Source of the DNA: an uncultured Clostridia bacterium
Lineage (GTDB): Bacteria > Bacillota > Clostridia > TANB77 > CAG-465
Direction: 5' to 3'
Assembly (NCBI GenBank): GCA_944383015.1
Contig: CALWOC010000005.1
Span: 1-64,000, forward strand
DNA length: 64,000 bases
A program made the position numbers and the translations under genes. Position 1 is the stretch's first letter. Each line of letters begins with the position of its first letter. A model generated the notes under the pieces. The model saw nothing but the letters and a program-made list of their open reading frames with translations, did no database searches and was not told the origin of the DNA. Below are positions 30,810 to 40,394 of the stretch, in pieces.

Positions 30810-31364
30810 CTAATCTTTATCTATAAGTAAAGTATCATTATCAATATCAAATTTTACATCAAGTATATTTTCTACTATATTTTCTACTATTGCACCAATT
30901 AAAAGTCTGGCTTTTAGATTTGCTTCTTTCTCTGTTAATTTTAGCTCTTCTACATAGCAACTAGTAATTAATAATACTATTTTCTTCCAAAATTCACTTA
31001 ATATTTTTTGTAATTTTTTATTTATTTGTGACTGAGATAATATATTAATTAACAATCTATCAATTTGTGAATCTTCTTTTAAAATACTTTCTACTCCCTC
31101 TTTTATTTTTTTAATTTTATTCTTACTATTACTTATAGTATCTTCAAATTCATCATAAAATAGTTCAAAAACTTCTTTTACCACTGAAACAATCAAGTTC
31201 TCCTTTGTCCTATAATAATATGTAAGTTGTCCTAAAGCAACATTTGCTTCTTTTGCTATCTTTCTCATTGATATTTCATCATAAGTATATTCTGCAAGCA
31301 TGTTAATTGTTGCCTCTTTTATTTTTTCAGAAGTATTCTTTTTATGAAAAGACATATGTATCAT
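30810..31364 (-). CDS. TetR-family transcriptional regulator
   Basis: A 184-residue repressor with an N-terminal helix-turn-helix: KIKEATINMLAEYTYDEISM then RKIAKEANVALGQLTYYYRT and KENLIVSVV. The C-terminal ligand domain is not like a named subgroup. It heads the acyltransferase-GT8 operon. AAGGAG is 9 nt before ATG 31364. Two copies of an 18-bp palindrome lie over its own promoter, so it very likely represses its own operon. Confidence 0.9.
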   Translation of the reverse strand: MIHMSFHKKNTSEKIKEATINMLAEYTYDEISMRKIAKEANVALGQLTYYYRTKENLIVSVVKEVFELFYDEFEDTISNSKNKIKKIKEGVESILKEDSQIDRLLINILSQSQINKKLQKILSEFWKKIVLLITSCYVEELKLTEKEANLKARLLIGAIVENIVENILDVKFDIDNDTLLIDKD

Positions 31365-31380
31365 ATTTTATATCTCCTTT

Positions 31381-31418
31381 TTAATACACATGTACTAATT
31401 TTAGCACAAGCGTACTAA
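31381..31418. promoter_or_regulatory. Tandem TetR operator
   Basis: TTAATACACATGTACTAA (31381-31398) and TTAGCACAAGCGTACTAA (31401-31418) match at 13 of 18 positions. Each is an imperfect palindrome, and the centres are 20 bp apart (two helical turns). The second fills the promoter spacer and touches the -10 box; the first covers the expected transcription start. Confidence 0.78.
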
Positions 31419-31426
31419 CAAGTCAA
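31398..31426 (-). promoter_or_regulatory. Promoter of the TetR envelope operon
   Basis: TTGACT (31421-31426), 17-bp spacer, TAAAAT (31398-31403) on the minus strand, buried in the tandem operator. Confidence 0.75.
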
Positions 31427-31438
31427 GAGCATTAAAAA

Positions 31439-31470
31439 TACACTCTAATACAATGTTGTATTAGAGTGTA
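31439..31470 (-). terminator. Second hairpin between surface protein gene and TetR promoter
   Basis: A perfect 15-bp stem, TACACTCTAATACAA (31439-31453) with TTGTATTAGAGTGTA (31456-31470), and a 2-nt loop. The minus strand continues into five Ts. It could back up the first terminator or be a regulator site just upstream of the -35 box. Confidence 0.6.
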
Positions 31471-31490
31471 TAAATTTATATTTATAAAAC

Positions 31491-31523
31491 AAAAAAAGAT
31501 AGTGAATTTTACTTCACTATCTT
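31491..31523 (-). terminator. Terminator of the surface protein gene
   Basis: AAGATAGTGAA (31496-31506) pairs with TTCACTATCTT (31513-31523); the minus strand continues into seven Ts. Confidence 0.88.
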
Positions 31524-31531
31524 CTTATTTA

Positions 31532-34500
31532 TTATGCATTAACATTTTTTCTTTTTAAGATAAATATTATTCCAGCTATAGATAATAATGCTACTCCAGA
31601 AATTGCAATTACAGCTATATCTCCTGTATTTGTTACTTCAAAGATTATTGTCTCTGGTGAATCGTTATCTATTGTAAATACAAGACCAGTTAAGTCTTCA
31701 TCTAATTCATATCCTTCTGGTGCTTTTATCTCTAAGAACTTATATGTTCCCATTGGTGCTTCTTTTATTACATATTCACCATTTTCATCTGTTTCTGCAT
31801 TTTCTACAAGATATATTGGTTCTCCTGTTTTTGGATTTACTTTTTGTTCTCCAGTTTCAGGGTCTATCATTGCTATTGTAAATACGCAACCTTTTAAAGC
31901 TTCTCCAGTTTCAGCATCTAATTTTCTTACTATTACTTCTCTTGTTTTTCTTAAGTTATCTACTTCTATTTGTTCTGCTGTCCACTCCATAGTTTCTTCA
32001 TCATATGATGCTACAAATGGATGAGGCTCTGTATTTAAATCATAAATATCTGGTGCTTCTATTTCATTCCAATAATATGTTTCTCCATTTTCTAATTTTG
32101 AAATTGGTAAATATCCTTTTCCATTTACATCTGTAGTTGACTCAAATATTACATTTCCATCAACATCTGTAATTTCGAATTTACAATTTGGTATTTCTTC
32201 TCCTGTAAAGGCATCTGTTTTTGTTAAGAATGCTTCTATAGGTTCTGATTCAACTACACCTTGGAAAATCATTGTATCTTTTTGCTCTGTTGTAAGTGAT
32301 ACCTTTATTACTTCATCAGATAAAGCATATGTAGGTGGAGCAATTAATTCCTTAATATAATATGTTCCAAGTGGAAGATCATTTAAAGTAATTAATCCTG
32401 ATTCATCAGTTACAATTTTAACATCAACATACTCTCCAGTTGTATCATCTAGTTTTTGTAGTGGTTGTTTACAATCTTCATCCAAATATACACCATATGT
32501 AGCTCCTGGTACAACCTCAATTTGATTTTCTTTAAGATATTCTTTTACTTGATCTACAGTCATTCCTTTTAACTCTTCAACAATTTTTTGAGTTTCTTCA
32601 TCTAGCTCAGACATGTCTATATCTGGTCCAATTAATGATAATTTGTCTACAATATCTGTTGAAAGTTTAACTAAAGTTAATGATGCAGATTCTGTAGTAT
32701 TAATCATATCTTCACCTTTATATACTACAAACTCTTGTGTTGAATCATCTGTATATTTTAAGTCAAAATTTCTAACTTCTGTATTTGGTGTATATGGATA
32801 AGAAACAAATAATTCTTTTACATAGTATTTACCTTCTGGTAAATCTATAGTACTTGTTACATCAGTTTCTCCTTCAATTTCAATTAAATCTACTAAAGCA
32901 TCTTTTGGCATAACAGTAGCCCCTGTATAATTATATATTTCTTGATTTGTATATACTCCAAATATTGCTTTTTTATTGACTTCTTCTTCTCCTACTTTAA
33001 ACTTAGGTTCTTCAAATTTCTTTAAGAATGTTAATTCTAGTTTTTGTCTAACATTTGTTAAGTCTTTTTCATAAGTCTTAACAGGTGTAGCTTGATCTGT
33101 ATTTGTTAAAGTAACATCTTCAATATTTTCATCTTTTACATATCCTTTTGGTGTTACTATTTCTTCAATACTATATGTTCCTGGATAAATATCTTTTGTT
33201 ATTGCTGTTCCATCTTCTCCAGTTGTAATAGTATCTACTACATCACCTGCATTTGCATATGTTCCGTTACCATCTGGACTTTTAATATCTTCAGCGGCAA
33301 CGATATTATATGTTACTCCAGGTAAACCTCTTAATGTAAATACTGGTGTGAATTTTTCTTCTGAATTTGTTTCACCACTCTCACTTACTTGGTATTTTAC
33401 AGTCTCAGTCTTCACTTCTGTAAGCATTTCACCAGTTTTGTTTATTTGTAATTTAACTAATAATGGATAGTCTGGCATTTCTTCTCTATATATTAACACT
33501 AAGTCTTTATCATACTCAGCATCTCCTGCAACACCAATAGTTTCCTTAGTTAAATCTACAACTTTTCCACCTTTTCCTTCAACACCTATATCATCTTCAT
33601 TTTCTGGTATAGCCCACTCAGGATTTAATGAATATCCAGCTGGTGCAGCTGTTTCATATATAATATATTTTCCTGGTTGAAGTCTTTCAGGTAAAGTTAC
33701 TTCTCCATTTTCATTTGCAATATATTCAGTTATCATATGTCCAGATGGAGTTTCCATTTGCTCTACAAATTCATTATTTTGGCAGTCCCAAACTTTAAAT
33801 TTAGCACCTTCTAAATTAACTTGTAGACCAGTAATTGCATCTGTCTTAACTATTTTAAGATATGGTGCTACTGGTTCATCTGAGAATATTACAGTTTCAG
33901 TTTTATTATCTTCATCAAGTACTACTGTATATTTTTGGAAGAAGAAATGTGTATGCTCTCCAGCATCACTTTCTTTTTCTTCACTTATTTCATAAGTTCC
34001 ATATGGAATAGTATATTCTTCGTCTGGATGCTCTTCCTTAAACTCCCAGTCAATAAATTCTGCTGTTCCATCTTCTCCTATTTCAGCAGTATAATACTGA
34101 TTTGGATCTGAAACAAGTGTAAGTTTTAGTATAGCTCCTACTGCTGGTTTTTCATCACTTGAATCTGGATTATTATCCATTTTTACAACTTTTGCTCTTT
34201 GATAAATTTTCTCTTCTTCATGAGTTACAGTACTTTCAACAGCTTCTGTACTTGTCTCTCCTTGATATGTTATTGTTATTGGTACTGTTTTTGCATTTAG
34301 TAAGAAACCTTCTGATGGATTTATTTCTTTCCAATAATAATTTCCAATAGGTAATTCAGTTATATAATCTGTATAACCATTTTCACCTGTTGTTACATTT
34401 CCACCAACTTGTTGGTTAGCAGAATAAATCTTTGTGCTTCCTTCATAAATATCTTCTGATGCATATAGTGCATATGTAGCTCCACTAAGTTTTGCATCAC

Positions 34501-35467
34501 CTTTTGGATCTTCGCCCTCTAAACTATCTACTTTATGTACTCTAGCTTTTCCTCTTTGATAATAGTTTGTTGACTCAACAGTAACTCTATTTGCAGATCC
34601 ATTTATTGTTGCATACATTGGTGTTGTGTTTAGCACCATGTTTGACCCAGCTGGCACTGCAACTTCAGTAATTGTGTAGTCACCAAATGATACACCATTA
34701 AGTTCAATAATTCCATTGCCATCTGTTACATAGTTTCCATCAACATTTGGTCCAGTAATATGGAATGTAACTCCAGCAATATTTTTACCGTGTTGATCTA
34801 CTTTATGTACTAATAAATCTCCTGTTGAAGCAGCTAAACGATATACATAAGTATCTCCTCTTTTTTCACTATACATGTTTTCAAAATTAAGTACAGTTAT
34901 TCCTGATCCTGCAGCACCAAAACTTTTTACTACACCATTTTCAATAATTGCTATAGCAACATGTCCACTAGCTGCATTTCCTTTTGGTGTTATAAGCAAA
35001 TCTCCATTTTGTATTCCCAAATTCTGTGCTTCTTTAGGATTATCATCTGGGATTACGCCTATATATTCTGCATTACCATTGGCAACCATTTTATCTGCTT
35101 GAGTTTTCCATTTGTCTGGTCCATATGCAGCTCCAGGGCTAACCCCTGGTCTATTCCAATTTGATAGATTATATATATAATTCCAATCACCATCTCTACT
35201 TACTAAATCTATTCCGACTTCTAAGTATCTTAATATACGTGTTACAAAACCTGTACAAGTACCTACGCTATTATACGTGAAATTAAGTCCATATAAGTAT
35301 CTACCTGTATTAACTATATCATCGCCTGTAACTTGATCTCCTCTATTAGTAGGAAGTTGAGACTCTGGTATAGCTGTAACAGCGTTAACATTTTTAAAGT
35401 TACTCATAACAGGAATACATAACATAACTATAAGTAATGCTATAATAGCTTTATTCCTAACTTTCAT
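31532..35467 (-). CDS. Large SpaA-repeat surface protein with N-terminal CHAP/NlpC-like domain
   Basis: A 1311-residue wall protein. A signal peptide (1-29, KAIIALLIVMLCIPV core, cut after NVNA) is followed by a domain at about 45-210 with Cys71 (GTCTGFVTR) and His169 (AASGHVAIAI) in the order of NlpC/CHAP peptidases. Eight to ten SpaA-type beta-domains follow, each with a K-V/L-D/T start and a closing Y-x-I-x-E-x-x-A/S-P-x-G-Y element (for example YIIYETAAPAGYSL and YKFLEIKAPEGYEL), the usual setting for Lys-Asn isopeptide bonds. The end, VTNTGD plus a helix and LKRKNVNA, is a sorting signal with VTNTG in place of LPxTG. I chose ATG 35467 because AAGGAGG is 6 nt upstream. It is a single-gene unit. 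Confidence 0.88.
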   Translation of the reverse strand: MKVRNKAIIALLIVMLCIPVMSNFKNVNAVTAIPESQLPTNRGDQVTGDDIVNTGRYLYGLNFTYNSVGTCTGFVTRILRYLEVGIDLVSRDGDWNYIYNLSNWNRPGVSPGAAYGPDKWKTQADKMVANGNAEYIGVIPDDNPKEAQNLGIQNGDLLITPKGNAASGHVAIAIIENGVVKSFGAAGSGITVLNFENMYSEKRGDTYVYRLAASTGDLLVHKVDQHGKNIAGVTFHITGPNVDGNYVTDGNGIIELNGVSFGDYTITEVAVPAGSNMVLNTTPMYATINGSANRVTVESTNYYQRGKARVHKVDSLEGEDPKGDAKLSGATYALYASEDIYEGSTKIYSANQQVGGNVTTGENGYTDYITELPIGNYYWKEINPSEGFLLNAKTVPITITYQGETSTEAVESTVTHEEEKIYQRAKVVKMDNNPDSSDEKPAVGAILKLTLVSDPNQYYTAEIGEDGTAEFIDWEFKEEHPDEEYTIPYGTYEISEEKESDAGEHTHFFFQKYTVVLDEDNKTETVIFSDEPVAPYLKIVKTDAITGLQVNLEGAKFKVWDCQNNEFVEQMETPSGHMITEYIANENGEVTLPERLQPGKYIIYETAAPAGYSLNPEWAIPENEDDIGVEGKGGKVVDLTKETIGVAGDAEYDKDLVLIYREEMPDYPLLVKLQINKTGEMLTEVKTETVKYQVSESGETNSEEKFTPVFTLRGLPGVTYNIVAAEDIKSPDGNGTYANAGDVVDTITTGEDGTAITKDIYPGTYSIEEIVTPKGYVKDENIEDVTLTNTDQATPVKTYEKDLTNVRQKLELTFLKKFEEPKFKVGEEEVNKKAIFGVYTNQEIYNYTGATVMPKDALVDLIEIEGETDVTSTIDLPEGKYYVKELFVSYPYTPNTEVRNFDLKYTDDSTQEFVVYKGEDMINTTESASLTLVKLSTDIVDKLSLIGPDIDMSELDEETQKIVEELKGMTVDQVKEYLKENQIEVVPGATYGVYLDEDCKQPLQKLDDTTGEYVDVKIVTDESGLITLNDLPLGTYYIKELIAPPTYALSDEVIKVSLTTEQKDTMIFQGVVESEPIEAFLTKTDAFTGEEIPNCKFEITDVDGNVIFESTTDVNGKGYLPISKLENGETYYWNEIEAPDIYDLNTEPHPFVASYDEETMEWTAEQIEVDNLRKTREVIVRKLDAETGEALKGCVFTIAMIDPETGEQKVNPKTGEPIYLVENAETDENGEYVIKEAPMGTYKFLEIKAPEGYELDEDLTGLVFTIDNDSPETIIFEVTNTGDIAVIAISGVALLSIAGIIFILKRKNVNA

Positions 35468-35499
35468 ATATTTCCTCCTTTTTTTAAGATTACAACATA

Positions 35500-35528
35500 A
35501 TATTATCACATAATAATACAAAAGTCGA
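35500..35528 (-). promoter_or_regulatory. Possible promoter of the surface protein gene
   Basis: TCGACT (35523-35528), 17-bp spacer, TAATAT (35500-35505) on the minus strand. The 179 bases between the start and the thrS terminator are otherwise AT-rich and featureless. Confidence 0.4.
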
Positions 35529-35655
35529 TTTATAATACTTATATCTCTGCTTATTTAATATCAATGTAAAATTTAAGTAATATTTTTGCATTTTAAATGT
35601 AATCATTTTATTTTAAATATTTAGAATCGTTATATTCATTTAATAAGCAAGACAT

Positions 35656-35690
35656 AAAAAAGTTAGCAAATTTGTTGAATTTTGCTAACT
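35656..35690 (-). terminator. Terminator of thrS
   Basis: AGTTAGCAAA (35661-35670) pairs with TTTGCTAACT (35681-35690); the minus strand continues into six Ts. Confidence 0.85.
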
Positions 35691-35700
35691 TTTACTTATC

Positions 35701-37482
35701 TTACATGTTTGAAGGAATTTTTGCTTCTTCTTTAATTTTTTCAATAAATTCATTTTGAGACATTGAAACTAATTCTCTTGATTCTCTAGTACGTACACTT
35801 ACTTTTTCCTCTTCAAGTTCTTTATCTCCAACAACTATCATATATGGTATTTTTTGAAGTTGAGCTTCTCTTATTTTATATCCCATCTTTTCTTCTCTTT
35901 CATCTACTTCAACCCTAATACCACTTCTTTCAAGTTTTTCTGCAAGTTTATCTGCATAATCATTATGTCTATCTGCAATTGTTAAGATTTTAACTTGAAC
36001 TGGAGATAACCATAAAGGAAAAGCTCCTTTTGTTTCTTCAATTAAGAAACACATAAATCTATCAATTGTACCAAGAATTGCTCTATGTATTACAACTGGT
36101 CTATGTTTTTCTCCATCTTCTCCAACATATTCAAGTTCAAATCTTTGTGGTAGTAAGAAGTCCAATTGACAAGTTGAAACTGTTACATCATGACCTACTG
36201 CAGATTTTAATTGAACGTCTAGCTTTGGACCATAAAATGCTGCTTCTCCTTCTGCCTCATAGAAATCTACACCTAGTTCTACCAATATTTCTCTTAGTTG
36301 TGACTCTGCATCTTCCCACATTTTATCATCATCAAAATATTTTTCTTTATCATTTTTATCTCTTAATGATAATCTAAAGCTATAATCTTTAAATCCAAAA
36401 TCTTTATATACAGCAAGTATTAGTTCTACGACTTTTCCAAATTCTTCTTTAATTTGGTCTGGTCTTACAAATAAGTGAGCATCGTTTTGACACATTTCTC
36501 TTACTCTTTCAAGTCCACATACAGAACCACTAGATTCATATCTAAAATCATGAGCAATCTCTCCAATTCTAATTGGTAAATCTCTATATGAACGTAGTTT
36601 GTTTTTATATATTAACATATGATGTGGACAGTTCATTGGACGTAAAACCATAGCTTCTTGACCCATTTCCATTACTGGAAACATATCATCTTTATAATGA
36701 TCCCAATGTCCACTTGTTTTATATAGTGCTACATTTGCAAGAGATGGTGTATACACATGCTTATATCCCATAGCGACTTCTTTATCTACAATATATCTTT
36801 CAAGTAATCTTCTTATAGTAGATCCATTAGGTAGATACATTGGAAGCCCTGATCCTACAAGCTCATGAGTCATAAACAACTCTAAATCTTTACCTATTTT
36901 TCTGTGATCTCTTTGCTTTGCTTCCTCAAGCTCTTCTAAATATTTTTCAAGTCCTTCTTTTGAATCAAATGCTGTTGCATAAATTCTTTGAAGCATTTTA
37001 TTCTTCTCGTCACCTTTCCAATATGCACCTGTAATATTCATTAGTTTAAATACTTTTACAGCTTTTGTATAAAGCATATGTGGTCCAGTGCATAAATCTA
37101 TAAATTCACCTTGTCTAAAAAATGATATATCTTCATCATCTGGTAAATCATTAATTAATTCTACTTTATATGGTTCTCCTCTTTCTTCCATTAATTTTAT
37201 AGCTTCTTGTCTTGGAAGTGTGAATCCTTCAATTCTTATGTTTTCTTTTATTATTTTCTTCATTTCTGCTTCAATCTTTTCAAGATCAGCTTCTACTATT
37301 TTAGGCTCAACATCTATATCATAATAAAAACCATTTTCTATAAAAGGACCTATTGCAAGCTTTGCTTGTGGAAATAATCTTTTTATAGCTTGTGCCATAA
37401 TATGTGAAGCTGTATGTCTTAAAACATTTAGGTCCATTTCACCTTCATATACTTCATTATTTTTATTTACATATTTACTCAT
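35701..37482 (-). CDS. thrS: Threonine--tRNA ligase lacking the TGS domain
   Basis: A 593-residue class II synthetase. The N-terminal editing domain starts almost at once ([20 protein letters not shown], with the HxxxH editing motif). Then come [20 protein letters not shown], the catalytic motif 1-3 regions [53 protein letters not shown] and [18 protein letters not shown], and the anticodon-binding end [17 protein letters not shown]. The usual 640-residue enzyme has an N-terminal TGS domain of about 60 residues, absent here. ATG 37482 has AGGAG 9 nt upstream. The gene is under T-box control. Confidence 0.97.
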   Translation of the reverse strand: MSKYVNKNNEVYEGEMDLNVLRHTASHIMAQAIKRLFPQAKLAIGPFIENGFYYDIDVEPKIVEADLEKIEAEMKKIIKENIRIEGFTLPRQEAIKLMEERGEPYKVELINDLPDDEDISFFRQGEFIDLCTGPHMLYTKAVKVFKLMNITGAYWKGDEKNKMLQRIYATAFDSKEGLEKYLEELEEAKQRDHRKIGKDLELFMTHELVGSGLPMYLPNGSTIRRLLERYIVDKEVAMGYKHVYTPSLANVALYKTSGHWDHYKDDMFPVMEMGQEAMVLRPMNCPHHMLIYKNKLRSYRDLPIRIGEIAHDFRYESSGSVCGLERVREMCQNDAHLFVRPDQIKEEFGKVVELILAVYKDFGFKDYSFRLSLRDKNDKEKYFDDDKMWEDAESQLREILVELGVDFYEAEGEAAFYGPKLDVQLKSAVGHDVTVSTCQLDFLLPQRFELEYVGEDGEKHRPVVIHRAILGTIDRFMCFLIEETKGAFPLWLSPVQVKILTIADRHNDYADKLAEKLERSGIRVEVDEREEKMGYKIREAQLQKIPYMIVVGDKELEEEKVSVRTRESRELVSMSQNEFIEKIKEEAKIPSNM

Positions 37483-37606
37483 ATTAAATCACTCCTATTT
37501 TATTGTATTTATACTATATTAATTATGTGTTTAAATACTTCTCGTGACTTTTCTTAAAATATTTAACATAGAACCATTCCTCCTTATTTTTCTCTAAGTT
37601 TTCTAC

Positions 37607-37834
37607 AAAAAAATGTACCCCATAGACACATTTTTTTGCCTATAGGGGTACAATCTTATCTATTGCACGGTTCCACCCTAATATTTTACTTAATTTATGA
37701 CTTTACGTAGTCAACGGTAGTTTCCTACTAACTCAGGGGTAGTCTTCAGTAATATCTTATTAAAATTGGCTTTCAGCCCACGACCAATTATCTCTACTAA
37801 CAGTGTTAAAACTTACTCGTCCCGTCAACGTTAT
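37607..37834 (-). ncRNA. T-box leader of thrS
   Basis: On the minus strand the transcript would start near 37834. Stem I has GACGGGACGAGTAA near its 5' side, AGAGATAATTGG and a GGGCTGAAAGCC terminal region. The specifier loop TGAAGACTACCCCTGAG contains ACC (Thr), by alignment to the known thrS leaders; ACT is also present. The T-box core AGGGTGGAACCGTGCA is at 37664-37679. The terminator pairs TGCCTATAGGGGTACA (37637-37652) with TGTACCCCATAGACA (37614-37628), then seven Ts. Uncharged tRNA-Thr should favour the antiterminator and raise thrS expression. This fills the 400-base gap before thrS. Confidence 0.93.
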
Positions 37835-37840
37835 ATTCAT

Positions 37841-37869
37841 ATTATACTATTTATTTTATGTAATGTCAA
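37841..37869 (-). promoter_or_regulatory. Promoter of thrS T-box leader
   Basis: A consensus sigma-A promoter on the minus strand: TTGACA (37864-37869), 17-bp spacer, TATAAT (37841-37846). Confidence 0.9.
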
Positions 37870-37882
37870 TAAATAATATTAA

Positions 37883-38758
37883 TTATTTTTCTTTAATTGT
37901 CTCACTTAATACTTTTATATATTTATTTTCTTTATACTCAAAAATATTATATGTAACATTAAATTCCGTAACTTCTCTTGTTACAAGTTCTGCTTTTCCG
38001 TCTCCATTAAAATCTGCTAAAAATTCTACAGAATATAGAGGAAAATCATAACTATTTTCAAAATCTTTTGTATAGCTATACTGAAGTATTTTAGCTTTAC
38101 CTGTATTTATGTTTGCAACAACTATAGCACTATATACTCCTCCAAAAAGTCCTTTTTTAGAGCTTGTAAACGAAATCACTCTGATTGGATTATCAACATC
38201 TACATATCCAGAATAAACTTTAGTTATATTTATACTGCTATTGTATATCCTATAAAATCCTAGTGCTTTTTTTATATATGTATAGTCCACCTCTTCTACT
38301 TGAGCTTCATTAAATTGTGATACAAGAGCATAACTATCTGTTGGTATAGCAAAATATTCATCTATATTATTTGGATATGTACTATCTGCAAATACACTAT
38401 CTCCATATGTATATACTTCTTCAATTATATATTCACCTGCTCTTGAAGAGCTATTATACACATAGGTCTCTAAGTCTGATTTTTGGTTACTTTTAAGGTA
38501 ATATTTATTTGCACTAACCCACGTATTTTCATATATTGCACCAACGACTAAATTGTCTATAACAATAGGCAAAGAATTTGATGCAACATCATCTGAAACA
38601 TTAATTGCATCATTTTCTTCAGGCGATATCTCGAATTTATCATTTAAACAAAAAGCAAATAAAAGTATAGCACCAAATATAAAAATTACTACTAATAGTA
38701 TAATTAAAAATATAAACAATCTTCTAAATTTTAATTTTTCCTTTGAATATTTTTTCAT
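37883..38758 (-). CDS. Membrane-anchored hypothetical protein with FG-GAP/EF-like repeat
   Basis: A 291-residue protein with a cytoplasmic Lys-rich start, one membrane helix at about 16-40 (RLFIFLIILLVVIFIFGAIL) and an outer domain. Near the end it has LADFNGDGKAELVTREV, a calcium-binding loop of the D-x-N-x-D-G type seen in FG-GAP/VCBS repeats. The ATG at 38758 overlaps the queH stop (TAATG), so it is coupled to queH; a GTG four codons earlier is possible. I do not recognise a family. It lies 14 nt before the thrS promoter and has no clear terminator. Confidence 0.65.
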   Translation of the reverse strand: MKKYSKEKLKFRRLFIFLIILLVVIFIFGAILLFAFCLNDKFEISPEENDAINVSDDVASNSLPIVIDNLVVGAIYENTWVSANKYYLKSNQKSDLETYVYNSSSRAGEYIIEEVYTYGDSVFADSTYPNNIDEYFAIPTDSYALVSQFNEAQVEEVDYTYIKKALGFYRIYNSSINITKVYSGYVDVDNPIRVISFTSSKKGLFGGVYSAIVVANINTGKAKILQYSYTKDFENSYDFPLYSVEFLADFNGDGKAELVTREVTEFNVTYNIFEYKENKYIKVLSETIKEK

Positions 38759-39336
38759 TAGTACACCCACTTTCCTGAGTCAAAAGAGAATACACATCCA
38801 CAAAATTTTTGCATATATAATTCGTATTCTCTAGCTTTTTTTTGACCTTCATAATATGTATGTCTATAATCTGAATAAACATATTTTATCCCATATTTTT
38901 TAGAAAGTTCCTCTGCAACAGAATTTATTATATCATGATTTTGATATGGACTTCTTGTAAGAGTTGTAGATACAATATCATAACCATTATCATAAGCATA
39001 CTTAAAAGTATTTTCAAGCCTTCTATAATAACAGTATTTACATCTAATGCTCCATTTTTTACCTTCACCTACATTTTCTACAACGTTTTTAATAAATCCG
39101 TTCATATCGTACTCATCGCAGATTACATTTTTAACATTTTTCATTTCACAAAACTTAATAAATGAATCTTTTCTTCTTTCATATTCTGCTTTTGGATGAA
39201 TATTAGGATTATACCAATATGCAGTTAAATCTACTTTCTCTCTTTTGCCATCTACTAGCATTCCATTTTTTTCAATATCTTCTTGTATCATAATAAAACA
39301 TGGTGCACAACACACATGCATTAAAACTCTTTTCAT
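38758..39336 (-). CDS. queH: Epoxyqueuosine reductase QueH
   Basis: A 192-residue enzyme of the QueH (DUF208) type, which reduces epoxyqueuosine to queuosine in tRNA and replaces QueG. It has the metal and cluster cysteines MHVCCAPCF at the start, RCKYCYYRRL in the middle (with Tyr), and KFCGCVFSFDSGKWVY at the end. Tgt and QueA lie about 20 kb away in the window, so all three late steps of the pathway are here. It follows ruvB by 9 nt. Confidence 0.9.
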   Translation of the reverse strand: MKRVLMHVCCAPCFIMIQEDIEKNGMLVDGKREKVDLTAYWYNPNIHPKAEYERRKDSFIKFCEMKNVKNVICDEYDMNGFIKNVVENVGEGKKWSIRCKYCYYRRLENTFKYAYDNGYDIVSTTLTRSPYQNHDIINSVAEELSKKYGIKYVYSDYRHTYYEGQKKAREYELYMQKFCGCVFSFDSGKWVY

Positions 39337-39345
39337 AATAATCTC

Positions 39346-40371
39346 CTACTTATTTTTAAATGGATACTCTATTCCAAGATGCTCATATGCAAGAGGAGTA
39401 GCAATTCGTCCCCTTGGTCCTCTTGTAAGAAATCCTATTTGCATTAAATATGGTTCATAAACATCTTCTATTGTATCCTTATCTTCTCCAATACATGCAG
39501 CAAGTGTTTCAAGACCAACAGGGCCACCATTAAACTTTTCAATTACTGCATCAAGCATTATTCTATCTGTATTATCTAGTCCTATTTCATCTACTTCAAG
39601 TCTATCTAAGGCTCTTTTAGCAATATCATAATCTATAAATTCTTTCTTTTCTACTTGTGCGAAATCTCTTACTCTTTTTAATAGTCTGTTAGCAATTCTT
39701 GGAGTACCTCTGCATCTAGATCCAATTTCTAATGAAGCTTCCTCATCTATTTTTACTCCTAAAATTCCTGCGCTTCTAGTTATAATCTTTGCAAGCTCCT
39801 TTTCAGTATATAATTCAAGTCTATGTATTATTCCAAATCTATCGCGAAGCGGTGAAGAAAGCGAACCAGCTTTTGTAGTTGCTCCTACAAGAGTAAATTT
39901 TGGAAGATCTAACCTTATAGACTTAGCTGCAGGTCCTTTTCCAATTATTATGTCTAAGCTAAAATCTTCAAGCGCTGGATATAAAATTTCTTCTACTGAC
40001 TTATTAAGCCTATGTATCTCATCTATAAATAATATATCATTTTCTTGAAGATTAGTTAAAATTGCAGCTAAATCTCCCGCTTTTTCTATTGCAGGTCCTG
40101 ATGTTATTTTTATATTGCTTCCCATTTCATTTGCAATAATTGTAGCAAGAGTAGTTTTTCCAAGACCTGGAGGTCCATATAAAAGTACGTGATCTAAAGC
40201 CTCCCCTCTTGATTTGGCAGCTTCAATATATACTTTTAAATTTTCCTTTACCTTATCTTGTCCAATATATTCAGAAAAAATTTGAGGTCTAAGACTAGAT
40301 TCTTCTACTTTTGCCTCAAACTCTTCATCTTCATCAATTAGTTCTGGTGATATAACTCTATCTTCAATCAT
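39346..40371 (-). CDS. ruvB: Holliday junction branch migration helicase RuvB
   Basis: A 341-residue AAA+ ATPase that drives branch migration with RuvA. It begins [20 protein letters not shown], with Walker [15 protein letters not shown], Walker [11 protein letters not shown], sensor [20 protein letters not shown] and a C-terminal winged helix with [14 protein letters not shown]. No ruvA is near it; the gene is followed by queH. A good promoter and a GAGGTGG site precede the ATG. Confidence 0.97.
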   Translation of the reverse strand: MIEDRVISPELIDEDEEFEAKVEESSLRPQIFSEYIGQDKVKENLKVYIEAAKSRGEALDHVLLYGPPGLGKTTLATIIANEMGSNIKITSGPAIEKAGDLAAILTNLQENDILFIDEIHRLNKSVEEILYPALEDFSLDIIIGKGPAAKSIRLDLPKFTLVGATTKAGSLSSPLRDRFGIIHRLELYTEKELAKIITRSAGILGVKIDEEASLEIGSRCRGTPRIANRLLKRVRDFAQVEKKEFIDYDIAKRALDRLEVDEIGLDNTDRIMLDAVIEKFNGGPVGLETLAACIGEDKDTIEDVYEPYLMQIGFLTRGPRGRIATPLAYEHLGIEYPFKNK

Positions 40372-40394
40372 TTTTTTCCACCTCTAGTATGTTT

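Noticed and set aside
36066..36377. A plus-strand frame of about 100 codons inside thrS
   Set aside because: Antisense to catalytic motifs of thrS, with low-complexity Leu/His content; a shadow frame.
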